A stretch of DNA of 64,000 nt, taken from Mediterraneibacter butyricigenes (GTDB lineage Bacteria > Bacillota > Clostridia > Lachnospirales > Lachnospiraceae). Made by a program: the position numbers and the translations under genes. The notes under the pieces are model-generated. The model was not told the DNA's origin, did no database searches, and was given only the letters and a program-made list of their open reading frames with translations. The DNA is taken from positions 2,604,001-2,668,000 of the forward strand of contig NZ_BHGK01000001.1 in assembly GCF_003574295.1 (NCBI RefSeq), read 5' to 3'. Shown here in pieces: positions 41,230 to 48,960 of the stretch (its first letter is position 1; each line of letters starts with the position of its first letter).

Positions 41230-42674
41230 TGAATCGTAGAATGATTGGGTATATTATAGGAAAGATGATGGGAGTGGAAGCATTGGTTCTGCTGCTTCCT
41301 GCACTGATCTCTTTGATATACCGGGAAGATGATTATGTATTTTTTTTGATGACCAGTGTGGTATTAGCTGTGATTTATTTTCTTCTGGCGAGAAAGAAAC
41401 CGGAAGAGTCAACAATCTACGGAAAAGAAGGTCTGGTTATTGTTGCGGTAGCGTGGGTTCTGTGGTCCATTTTCGGAGCTATTCCGTTTACCATATCCGG
41501 AAATATTCCCAACTATGTCGATGCATTTTTTGAGACGGTCTCCGGATTTACCACGACCGGTTCTACGATACTGACAGAGATCCAGTCTTTGCCGAAAGGA
41601 ATATTATTCTGGCGAAGCCTGACACACTGGATCGGTGGTATGGGAGTGCTGGTGTTTGTTATGATGCTGACTTCCCTGGACGATAAAGGCGCCATGCATC
41701 TGATGCGCGCGGAGGTTCCGGGACCGGAGGCAGATAAACTGGTGCCGAAGGCAAGAAGTACAGCAAAGATTCTGTATGCCATGTATTTCGCTCTGACAGC
41801 CGTGGAAGTAGTGTTCCTTCTGTTTGGAGGAATGAACCTTTATGACAGCGTGATGCACGCGTTCAGTACGGCTGGTACCGGAGGATTTTCCAACCGAAAT
41901 GTCAGTGTGGGATATTATGACAGTGCTTATATCGACGGGGTGATTACAGTCTTTATGATCCTGTTTGGAATCAACTTCAATCTGTATTATTTGATGCTTC
42001 TGAAACATTTCAAAGAGGCATTTAAGAATGAAGAATTGAAAACTTATCTGGGAATCATTGCAGGCGCGGTGGCAATCATCACGATTAATATCAGCAGCAT
42101 GTACGGAAGTGTGTTAAAAGCGTTCCGTTATGCAGCCTTCCAGGTAGCATCTGTGATCACGACAACCGGTTTCTGTACGGCGGACTATAATCTGTGGCCG
42201 GAACTTTCTAAGAGTGTATTATTAGCAATTATGGTAGTGGGAGCCTGTGCCGGATCTACCGGAGGCGGTATTAAGGTGTCCCGACTGGTGATTCTGCTGA
42301 AGAGCGTGACACAGGAGATCAAGAGACTGCATCATCCAAAGGCTGTGACGATTGTGCGGGTCAATGGACGGAAGATCGGAGCGGAGACGAGACAGGGAGT
42401 TTATGTATATTTTATCTGTTATATTTTTATAATCATTGGCTCCACTTTACTGGTATCACTTGACAATTTTGATTTTGCAACCACGATCAGTGCGGTACTG
42501 ACGACGATCAATAACGTTGGACCCGGAATTGCACTGGTAGGACCGGTGGAAAACTTTGCGAAATTTTCTGTTTTTTCCAAGCTGATTTTCTGTCTGGATA
42601 TGTTGTTTGGACGATTGGAAATTTTCCCGATTCTTTTAGTTCTTTCTCCAAGTTTCTGGAGAAAACGGTTTTAA
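41229..42674 (+). CDS. trkH: Trk potassium channel subunit TrkH
   Basis: A 481-residue membrane channel with four pore repeats; selectivity-filter-like segments are FTTTGSTIL, STAGTGGFSNRN, ITTTGFCTAD and NNVGPGIALVG. About ten membrane helices. Partner of TrkA; start codon overlaps the trkA stop (TAATG), indicating coupling. Confidence 0.95.
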   Translation: MNRRMIGYIIGKMMGVEALVLLLPALISLIYREDDYVFFLMTSVVLAVIYFLLARKKPEESTIYGKEGLVIVAVAWVLWSIFGAIPFTISGNIPNYVDAFFETVSGFTTTGSTILTEIQSLPKGILFWRSLTHWIGGMGVLVFVMMLTSLDDKGAMHLMRAEVPGPEADKLVPKARSTAKILYAMYFALTAVEVVFLLFGGMNLYDSVMHAFSTAGTGGFSNRNVSVGYYDSAYIDGVITVFMILFGINFNLYYLMLLKHFKEAFKNEELKTYLGIIAGAVAIITINISSMYGSVLKAFRYAAFQVASVITTTGFCTADYNLWPELSKSVLLAIMVVGACAGSTGGGIKVSRLVILLKSVTQEIKRLHHPKAVTIVRVNGRKIGAETRQGVYVYFICYIFIIIGSTLLVSLDNFDFATTISAVLTTINNVGPGIALVGPVENFAKFSVFSKLIFCLDMLFGRLEIFPILLVLSPSFWRKRF

Positions 42675-42722
42675 TTTAATTTATCAGAGAACCATATGGA
42701 TAGAAAATAATTTGAAAAGTAC

Positions 42723-42750
42723 GGCCCCTTTTTAGGGGCTGCTTTTGTAA
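42723..42750 (+). terminator. Terminator after trkH
   Basis: Stem GGCCCCT/AGGGGCT around TTTT, followed by GCTTTTGT. Short T tract; may let some transcription pass to the next gene. Confidence 0.6.
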
Positions 42751-42761
42751 GAAGGAGAATT

Positions 42762-44381
42762 ATGAAGAAATCAAAAATAGCAGCCGGGATCCTGGCGATA
42801 ATCTTGATCGGAATCTATTATTATGTAACGTTACCGGCATTGAATCTGCACTCAGCAGATCTGTGGATCTTTTTCCTGGTGTTGATCGCACTGGCAACAG
42901 TTGTCTATATCACGCGGAAACGTCTGGGCATTTATGAAATCAGACAGTCAAAGGCGGTTCGTGGATTTGCCGGCGTTTTTCTTGTAGTACTGGCAGTTTA
43001 CCTGGTGGGAAGTCTTTTGTCTTCACCGATTGTCAATGCGGCAAAATATCAGAGTCTTTTACAGGTGGAAGAAGGAGAATTTTCTAAAGATATCGAGGAG
43101 CTTTCTTTTAATCAGATTCCGCTTTTAGACCGGGATTCCGCCACACTTCTGGGAAACAGAAAGATGGGAAGCATGGTGGATATGGTGTCCCAGTTTGAAG
43201 TGGATGATCTGTACAGTCAGATTAATTATCAGGATCAGCCGGTGAGGGTATCCCCACTTCGGTATGCAAATCTGATCAAATGGTTTACCAACCAGAAAGA
43301 GGGAATTCCGGCATATATCCGGATCGACATGGCGACTCAGAATACAGAACTGGTTAAACTGGAACAGGGGATGAAATATACCACAAGCGATCATCTGAAC
43401 CGAAACATTTACCGTCATCTGCGGTTTCGCTATCCAACTTATATTTTTAATGAGCTGAGTTTTGAGATTGATGATGCGGGAACTCCTTATTGGATCTGCC
43501 CGGTTAAGAAATATAATGTGGGACTTTTCGGTGGCGCCACTGTAGGAAGAGTGGTTTTGTGTAATGCGATTACAGGAGAGATGGAAGATTATGCAATAGA
43601 AGATGCACCGCAATGGATCGATCGTGCATATTCCGCGGATCTTCTGGTGGAACTGTATGATTATTATGGATCTCTGAAACATGGATATTTTAACAGTGTA
43701 CTGGGGCAGAAAGACAGTCTGGAGACCACCAATGGCTATAATTATCTTGCGATTGATGATGATGTGTGGGTTTACACCGGAGTGACCAGTGTCAGCGGAG
43801 ACCAGTCCAATGTAGGATTTGTCCTGATGAATCAGAGAACGATGGAAACAAAATTTTATAAAGTGGAAGGCGCAACAGAAGAGTCTGCAATGTCTTCTGC
43901 AGAGGGACAAGTACAGAATCTGGGATATAAGGCAACATTCCCGTTGTTGTTAAACATTTCCGGAGAGCCCACATATTTTGTGGCGCTGAAGGACGATGCG
44001 GGGCTGGTAAAGAAATATGCCATGGTCAATGTGCAAAAATATCAGATTGTTGCGGTGGGAGATTCGGTCAGTGCCTGTGAAAAATCTTATGCCCGTCTGA
44101 TGAATGAAAACGGAATTAAGGTGGATGCATCTGCTGCCTCGGATATTCAGAAGATCACGGGAACAGTTACAAAGATTGCACAGAGTGTTGTCAGCGGAAA
44201 TTCCCATTATTATCTGATGCTGGATGGATCGGATGAAATCTTTGATATTGCAGTTACAGATCTGATCAATGTCATTCGGATCAATGAAGGAGATCAGGTG
44301 ACACTGGAATATCAGAAAGGGGATCAGACCAGTCTGGTATTGTCTTTAAACGGAGAAACCGCGAAGACGGAAGAAGAGTAA
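42762..44381 (+). CDS. Conserved membrane protein of unknown function
   Basis: A 539-residue protein with three N-terminal membrane helices (about 5-27, 32-50, 67-90) and a large extracytoplasmic part. That part contains IPAYIRIDMATQNTELVKLE, HLRFRYPTYIFNELSFEIDD and GTPYWICPVKKYNVGLFGG, resembling two PepSY-like halves, and ends with an OB-like segment (ITGTVTKIAQSVVSGNSHYY). Homologues occur across Lachnospiraceae; no role is known. AAGGAG precedes the ATG. Possibly read through from trkAH. Confidence 0.75.
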   Translation: MKKSKIAAGILAIILIGIYYYVTLPALNLHSADLWIFFLVLIALATVVYITRKRLGIYEIRQSKAVRGFAGVFLVVLAVYLVGSLLSSPIVNAAKYQSLLQVEEGEFSKDIEELSFNQIPLLDRDSATLLGNRKMGSMVDMVSQFEVDDLYSQINYQDQPVRVSPLRYANLIKWFTNQKEGIPAYIRIDMATQNTELVKLEQGMKYTTSDHLNRNIYRHLRFRYPTYIFNELSFEIDDAGTPYWICPVKKYNVGLFGGATVGRVVLCNAITGEMEDYAIEDAPQWIDRAYSADLLVELYDYYGSLKHGYFNSVLGQKDSLETTNGYNYLAIDDDVWVYTGVTSVSGDQSNVGFVLMNQRTMETKFYKVEGATEESAMSSAEGQVQNLGYKATFPLLLNISGEPTYFVALKDDAGLVKKYAMVNVQKYQIVAVGDSVSACEKSYARLMNENGIKVDASAASDIQKITGTVTKIAQSVVSGNSHYYLMLDGSDEIFDIAVTDLINVIRINEGDQVTLEYQKGDQTSLVLSLNGETAKTEEE

Positions 44382-44386
44382 TGTAG

Positions 44387-44425
44387 GGCTTCGGATGTTC
44401 CCTTAAGCATGCCTTTTGAAGAAGG
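44387..44425 (+). repeat. Partial copy of the palindromic dispersed repeat (right arm)
   Basis: GGATGTTCCCTTAAGCATGC and following CCTTTTGAAGAAG match the right arm of the complete element at 59811-59932 (GGATGTTCCCTTATGCAATC and CCTTTTGCGGAAG). The left arm is missing. Confidence 0.6.
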
Positions 44426-44477
44426 AATAAGAAGTAAACCTTCATAAATAATAAACCAGAGCAGACATATCAGAGAT

Positions 44478-44529
44478 AAAAAAGGAACATTTCCAGCTCC
44501 CGAAAAGGGAGGGGAAATGTTCCTTTTTT
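44478..44529. terminator. Bidirectional terminator
   Basis: AAAAAAGGAACATTTCC pairs with GGAAATGTTCCTTTTTT, giving a long stem with T tracts on both strands. It serves the convergent genes ending at 44381 (+) and 44556 (-). Confidence 0.9.
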
Positions 44530-44555
44530 GGTATCCCGTAAGGAAAGAACATATG

Positions 44556-44978
44556 TTAGTTCAACATCTTGCAGTCGGAGAAATCAACATCTGGCATCTC
44601 GTCCAGACTTGCACTGATGCTGATATAGAATTCGATCTTATTCTCTTCAGAGAGTTTCTTAAGGATATCTATAAACATAGATAAATTGTCAATAGAAATA
44701 TCAACCTGTTTTAAAACGCCGTCGATAAAAATAGTCTCGATGTCGTGGTTTCCTGCAACCATTCCGTACAAAAAGCCTTTAAATTCTTCAATATTGGTGA
44801 TGTCCGCATAATCGGCCATACAAATCGCGCGAACATTAAAATCAACACTGGAAGTATCCGTGTGACGTTTCTTGATTAAAACAACATTCCCCGATGATGT
44901 CTTAACCGCTTCGTTTGCTAAATCGATCATTTGCTGTGTTTTTCCGCTCCCTTTTGGACCTGTCAATACATTTACCAT
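44556..44978 (-). CDS. Small P-loop ATPase-like protein
   Basis: A 140-residue protein with Walker A GPKGSGKTQQ at residues 7-16 and a hydrophobic Walker B-like strand ETIFIDGVL near 80. Relatives in Lachnospiraceae are often labelled PilT-like, but the protein is far too short for a pilus motor and lacks the Asp and His boxes. Function unknown. AAAAGGAG precedes the ATG and a good promoter lies 90 bases upstream. Confidence 0.8.
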   Translation of the reverse strand: MVNVLTGPKGSGKTQQMIDLANEAVKTSSGNVVLIKKRHTDTSSVDFNVRAICMADYADITNIEEFKGFLYGMVAGNHDIETIFIDGVLKQVDISIDNLSMFIDILKKLSEENKIEFYISISASLDEMPDVDFSDCKMLN

Positions 44979-45066
44979 GGCAAATTCTCCTTTTATATGT
45001 ATTTACTGAGGGGTATAAAAAATAGGAATATAAAAAGGATATCTCTCAGTACATTTGTATGGTTCC

Positions 45067-45095
45067 ATTATACACGAAATGAACTAATGGAACAA
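45067..45095 (-). promoter_or_regulatory. Promoter of the P-loop protein gene
   Basis: On the minus strand TTGTTC, 17-bp spacer, TATAAT. Confidence 0.65.
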
Positions 45096-45155
45096 CATAA
45101 AAAGCAGAGTTAATAAAAAAATTATTTTTGTGAGAAAATATTATCAGTTATTTTA

Positions 45156-45184
45156 TTGCAATAGGAAAAATCGCATGATAATAT
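45156..45184 (+). promoter_or_regulatory. Promoter of the DUF3793-flavodoxin operon
   Basis: TTGCAA (45156), 17-bp spacer, TAATAT (45179); the Fur-like box begins four bases after the -10. Confidence 0.6.
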
Positions 45185-45187
45185 AAA

Positions 45188-45208
45188 TGATATTGAAAAT
45201 CAATATCA
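45188..45208 (+). promoter_or_regulatory. Predicted Fur box
   Basis: Perfect inverted repeat TGATATTG-AAAAT-CAATATCA. The inner 19 bases GATATTGAAAATCAATATC match 16 of 19 positions of the classic Fur box. Placed right behind the -10, it should repress the operon when iron is ample. Confidence 0.75.
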
Positions 45209-45226
45209 AAAAAAGAAAGGTCAGAT

Positions 45227-45823
45227 ATGCCAGAGGAATTATTGTCTTATTACTACACAAATCCTGATACAAAAGTGAAACTTCAGTTTCAGATCATTTT
45301 GCAGTGTGCGCCGTTGTTAAAAGGGATCAAAGTCTCGAATATTATGACGATGGCAACTTCGTCCTGTGGATACTTGACAGAATTACTAGCGGGAACGGGA
45401 ATCACATACCGGATCCTGTATTGCAGCAAGGGACGCAGTCTGGTGCTTTTTTACAGAAAGCGGGCACTTATGGAACATCTGAAAAAGGAGCAGGTACATC
45501 TCTTCTTAAGAGAATATGGATATGAAGATGACACACTGGACTCAAATCTGTACAGATTGGCTGCCAGATGCAGAGAGTTTGCAAAGATTGGTCTGAGCTT
45601 TCCGCATGAGATCGGTGCTTTTCTGGAATATCCGATGGAAGATGTGAAAGATTTCATCAGGAAACAGGGGAAAGATTTTCTCTGTAACGGGTACTGGAAG
45701 GTCTACCACAATCCGGCAAATGCCATGGCGATTTTCAATGCTTATGACCGCGCAAAGACCTGTGCGGTTGAAGAATTTATAAAGGGCGAATCTATTTTTG
45801 AGATCACAAGGAGGTTATTATGA
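45227..45823 (+). CDS. DUF3793 family protein
   Basis: A 198-residue soluble protein of DUF3793, recognised from APLLKGIKVSNIMTM, YCSKGRSLVLFYRK and the C-terminal FLCNGYWKVYHN. In Firmicutes it is usually next to a flavodoxin, as here, with a four-base overlap. The Fur box suggests iron-limitation control. Molecular function unknown. AAAGAAAGG precedes the ATG. Confidence 0.88.
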   Translation: MPEELLSYYYTNPDTKVKLQFQIILQCAPLLKGIKVSNIMTMATSSCGYLTELLAGTGITYRILYCSKGRSLVLFYRKRALMEHLKKEQVHLFLREYGYEDDTLDSNLYRLAARCREFAKIGLSFPHEIGAFLEYPMEDVKDFIRKQGKDFLCNGYWKVYHNPANAMAIFNAYDRAKTCAVEEFIKGESIFEITRRLL

Positions 45824-46251
45824 GCGTATCAGTCGTATACTGGAGTGGAACAGGTAACACAGCAACAATGGCAGAGGCAGTTGCAAGAGGAATTGAAGCA
45901 GGAGGTCAAACACCGCAGATCATAGATGTAGGAAGTGCTGATGTGCAGGCTCTCGCATCCGAAACTGCATTTGCACTTGGATGCCCGTCCATGGGTGTAG
46001 AACAGTTGGAAGAAGGAGAAATGGAGCCGTTCGTAGAAGCACTGGAACCATTGGTATCCGGAAAGAAAATTCTGTTATTCGGATCCTACGGATGGGGAGA
46101 CGGAGAATGGATGCGTGACTGGGTAGAGCGTATGACTCAGGCAGGAGCTGTTATGGTAGCAGCAGACGGAATCATGGCAAACAATGAGCCGGATGACGAT
46201 GCAATCGCAGAGTGCGAAGCAGCAGGAAAAGAACTGGCTGCACAGGCATAA
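45820..46251 (+). CDS. Flavodoxin
   Basis: A 143-residue FMN electron carrier that can replace ferredoxin when iron is scarce. The phosphate loop is YWSGTGNTATMAEA at the N terminus; FMN-ring loops are CPSMGVEQLEE and GSYGWGDGEWM. Overlaps the DUF3793 stop by four bases and has CAAGGAGG upstream; same Fur-controlled operon. Confidence 0.95.
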   Translation: MSVSVVYWSGTGNTATMAEAVARGIEAGGQTPQIIDVGSADVQALASETAFALGCPSMGVEQLEEGEMEPFVEALEPLVSGKKILLFGSYGWGDGEWMRDWVERMTQAGAVMVAADGIMANNEPDDDAIAECEAAGKELAAQA

Positions 46252-46330
46252 ACCGTACAGAACGTCCGGGAAAGAAATCGAAAGAACGTAATTCAAACAA
46301 TCCAGAAAAATCAAATCCAAGACTGAGAAA

Positions 46331-46364
46331 AGGAGAAACACCGTGCGTGTTTCTCCTCTTTTTT
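46331..46364 (+). terminator. Terminator after flavodoxin
   Basis: AGGAGAAACAC/GTGTTTCTCCT stem, then C and six T. Confidence 0.9.
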
Positions 46365-46418
46365 AGCTTACTATCCTGATTTTTCCGCAAAAGGAATGCA
46401 TAAGGCAACCGTTCGCAC

Positions 46419-47705
46419 TTAGTCCGGGTTATGAAGTGGAAGAATGATTCGCAGGATAAATTCTTCTCCCTCCACAGAAAACTGACAATTCCCGTGAAGG
46501 CGTTCTACCGTATACCAGATGCTTCTGGTGCCAAGTCCGTGACCTTTTTTGGAAGTCTGGGGCAGACCATCTACGATTTCAGGACGGACAAGGAAAGGGT
46601 TCTGAATCGAGAGCAGAAGCTTGTCATTGGCAATTCGCATGGAAAGCTGGATTTTTCGATCGGTTTCCGGAAGCATGGAAGTGGCGTGAATCGCATTTTC
46701 CAGAGCGTTGGATAAAATAGTAGTCAGATCTACATCAGAAACCGGAAGGACTTCAGGAAGTTCCAGCGTGGTGATCAATTGGATCTTTTTGGAGGAGACA
46801 GTGTCTTCCTGGAAAGAAAGTATCAGATTGACGGTTTCATTGCGACTGTAAGATTTCAGGATGGTTCGATCAGAGGTCTGCAGGATCTCCTGGATGAATT
46901 CTCGGGCTTTCTGTGTTTCTCCGTTTTCCAGAAGCGCGGAAATGCCGGCAAGATAATGGCGAAGATCATGGCGCATCAGGGAAATGGTCTGCCGGGAACG
47001 CTGTAAGGCAATCAGTTCTTTTTCAGACTGCGAGCGTTTCATTTTCAACAGGGAATAGCGTTGTTTTTCTTCCAGATTCTCTTCATACTGGTGAAAATAC
47101 AGGCACAGAAACATGAGATAAGAAATACACAGAATGAAACCAAGAAACTCTGCGACAACGGCACGACCGGAATAGAGCAGAGAGGTGTAAACACTGGTGA
47201 CATAATCAAACAGATAGTAAACGAAAGGAACCAGACCGAAGATTAATTGAATTTTGGTGCTTTTCTGAGTCAGGCGCCGCATGATCTGGGGCATATAACG
47301 GAAAAGAAATACAAAAATAACAAGGGTAATCCCGATGCGAACCACGTAATAAATCCAGAGCTGCCCGCTTAATTCCCTTGCGGCAATTCCAATCCAGTTG
47401 CTGATCTGGCAGCACAGATAGGCTGTAAAGACAGCGATTCCACTTAAGATCAGAGAACAATGATAAAACAGGGTGAAAAATAAGATCAGTGGCAGGTGGA
47501 TCAGAAAAGGATAGAGCTGTTCGGCCTGTGCATTTCCGAGAAACAGATAGGATGCGGAAGAACAGAGACCGGTGATCGCGGAGAAAGCCAGCAGGCAGAG
47601 TATATTTTTCCGATTCATAAGGATCCCGAGGATCGAAGCGGAAATGTAGACGCCGAACAATAAGGTTGTGACCATGTGGATGGCAGATAAAACAGACAAA
47701 AGCAT
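46419..47705 (-). CDS. GHKL sensor histidine kinase (AgrC-like)
   Basis: A 428-residue membrane kinase. About six helices occupy residues 1-200 (e.g. LLFGVYISASILGILM). The dimerisation region has the phospho-acceptor His in SLMRHDLRHYLAGI. The GHKL ATPase shows the N box TILSNALENAIHA and G box KGHGLGTRSIW. It is paired with the LytTR regulator just upstream. The ligand is likely extracellular, perhaps a peptide as in Agr systems, but no peptide gene is evident next to it. Confidence 0.92.
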   Translation of the reverse strand: MLLSVLSAIHMVTTLLFGVYISASILGILMNRKNILCLLAFSAITGLCSSASYLFLGNAQAEQLYPFLIHLPLILFFTLFYHCSLILSGIAVFTAYLCCQISNWIGIAARELSGQLWIYYVVRIGITLVIFVFLFRYMPQIMRRLTQKSTKIQLIFGLVPFVYYLFDYVTSVYTSLLYSGRAVVAEFLGFILCISYLMFLCLYFHQYEENLEEKQRYSLLKMKRSQSEKELIALQRSRQTISLMRHDLRHYLAGISALLENGETQKAREFIQEILQTSDRTILKSYSRNETVNLILSFQEDTVSSKKIQLITTLELPEVLPVSDVDLTTILSNALENAIHATSMLPETDRKIQLSMRIANDKLLLSIQNPFLVRPEIVDGLPQTSKKGHGLGTRSIWYTVERLHGNCQFSVEGEEFILRIILPLHNPD

Positions 47706-47720
47706 GACAGGATTCCTTTC

Positions 47721-48440
47721 CTAGAATGTTTCCTGGAACATCAGGGCAAAATAAGCTTCTTTGAATGTTTTGCTGTAACTTCTTGCAATCGGAATGCAAT
47801 GGCCGGATTTGGTCAGAAGTTCGGTTGTGTTGAAGTGATCTACATTTGGAAGATAGACCAAATAACTGCGGTGACATTTGAAGAAAGCCGGATGACCGGA
47901 AAGTTGTTTTTCAAAAAAGTAAAAGGGAGCAACAGATTCCACAGTCTGTCCGGTGATCAAACGAAAGGTCACACGTTTATTCTGAGCCTCTGCGTATTCG
48001 ATCTCATGAAAATAAAGCTTCTGATAACCGTAAGAAGTCTTCAGGATCAGATGCTCCGGTTCGTTCTGAAATTCCGTAAGACAATCGTCCAGTACGGACT
48101 GAAGCCTATCGTAGGAGATGGGCTTCAACAGATAATTTTCAGCTTTGACTTCATAAGACTCCAGCGCGAATTCCGGAGAGGAAGTCAGAAAGATGATTTT
48201 TGCATCCCGGTCGGTCTTACGCAGGATTTTTGCGGCCTCCATGCCGTTGAACATGGGCATAATGATGTCCAGAAATATAATATCGGCAGGTTCTTCCCGG
48301 TGATGGGAGAGAAGTTCATCTCCGTTTTCGAAAGTAGAAATCATAACGGGGATATTACGCTCTTTGGACCATTTATGGATAAATTCTGTGGTGATCTGTA
48401 AAAAAATAGGACTGTCGTCACAGACTGAAATGTTAAACAT
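47721..48440 (-). CDS. LytTR-family response regulator
   Basis: A 239-residue regulator: receiver domain 1-120 with phospho-Asp in IIFLDIIMPMFNGMEAAK, and a LytTR DNA-binding domain 140-235 (IEYAEAQNKRVTFRLITGQ, FKCHRSYLVYLPNVDHF). First gene of the two-component operon, 15 bases before the kinase gene. Targets are not visible in this window. Confidence 0.93.
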   Translation of the reverse strand: MFNISVCDDSPIFLQITTEFIHKWSKERNIPVMISTFENGDELLSHHREEPADIIFLDIIMPMFNGMEAAKILRKTDRDAKIIFLTSSPEFALESYEVKAENYLLKPISYDRLQSVLDDCLTEFQNEPEHLILKTSYGYQKLYFHEIEYAEAQNKRVTFRLITGQTVESVAPFYFFEKQLSGHPAFFKCHRSYLVYLPNVDHFNTTELLTKSGHCIPIARSYSKTFKEAYFALMFQETF

Positions 48441-48553
48441 AGTAAATTCCTCAATTTCTATTCCTAAGATATAACATTTTTATTTTAATTGATTTCTGAC
48501 GAAAATGCAAATGTCGAAAGACGCGGAAAACACGGGGAATCTTAAGAAATTGC

Positions 48554-48582
48554 TTGACTTATTTTAATGTTGTTTTTATAAT
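48554..48582 (+). promoter_or_regulatory. leuS promoter
   Basis: TTGACT (48554), 17-bp spacer, TATAAT (48577), at the start of the T-box leader. Confidence 0.85.
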
Positions 48583-48596
48583 AAGGAAGTATTATT

Positions 48597-48886
48597 GAAG
48601 AGACGATGAAGAGGAATAGTAAGAGAACAGCGTATTCCAGAGAGTTGCCGGCAGGTGCGAGGCAACAGCGTGATCTCCCAACTCACCTCGGAGTTCCTCT
48701 GCTGAAGTGACAGAGATCTTGTGAATGAGATGATTTCAGGCTATGAGATGTGCAGGTGATGTGTAGGCAGATGGCGGGGCTTCCCGTTACAGAAGATACG
48801 AGTGTATCTGCGAAGGGCAGATGAATGAGAGTGGTACCGCGGAAATAAAGCCTTTTCGTCTCTTATGAGATGAGAAGGCTTTCTAT
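48597..48886 (+). promoter_or_regulatory. T-box riboswitch (leucine)
   Basis: Leader of leuS that reads uncharged tRNA. Stem I base pairs AGAGGAA with TTCCTCT near 48610 and 48695; CTC triplets (Leu) at 48682-48684 and 48687-48689 are specifier candidates just 5' of that strand. The conserved T-box is at 48827-48842 (AGTGGTACCGCGG). It is followed by the terminator stem AAAGCCTTTTCGTCTC pairing with GAGATGAGAAGGCTTT (48846-48885). Uncharged tRNA-Leu should favour the antiterminator and leuS expression. Confidence 0.92.
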
Positions 48887-48960
48887 ATACCAAAGTATGC
48901 AAGAGAAGCTGCCGGTGGCAGGTTCAATGTATGCCATCAGGCAAAAAGGAGGATATAAAA

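Noticed and set aside
44556-44978. PilT pilus retraction motor
   Set aside because: Only a Walker A site is present; length (140 residues) and missing Asp/His boxes rule out a PilT motor.
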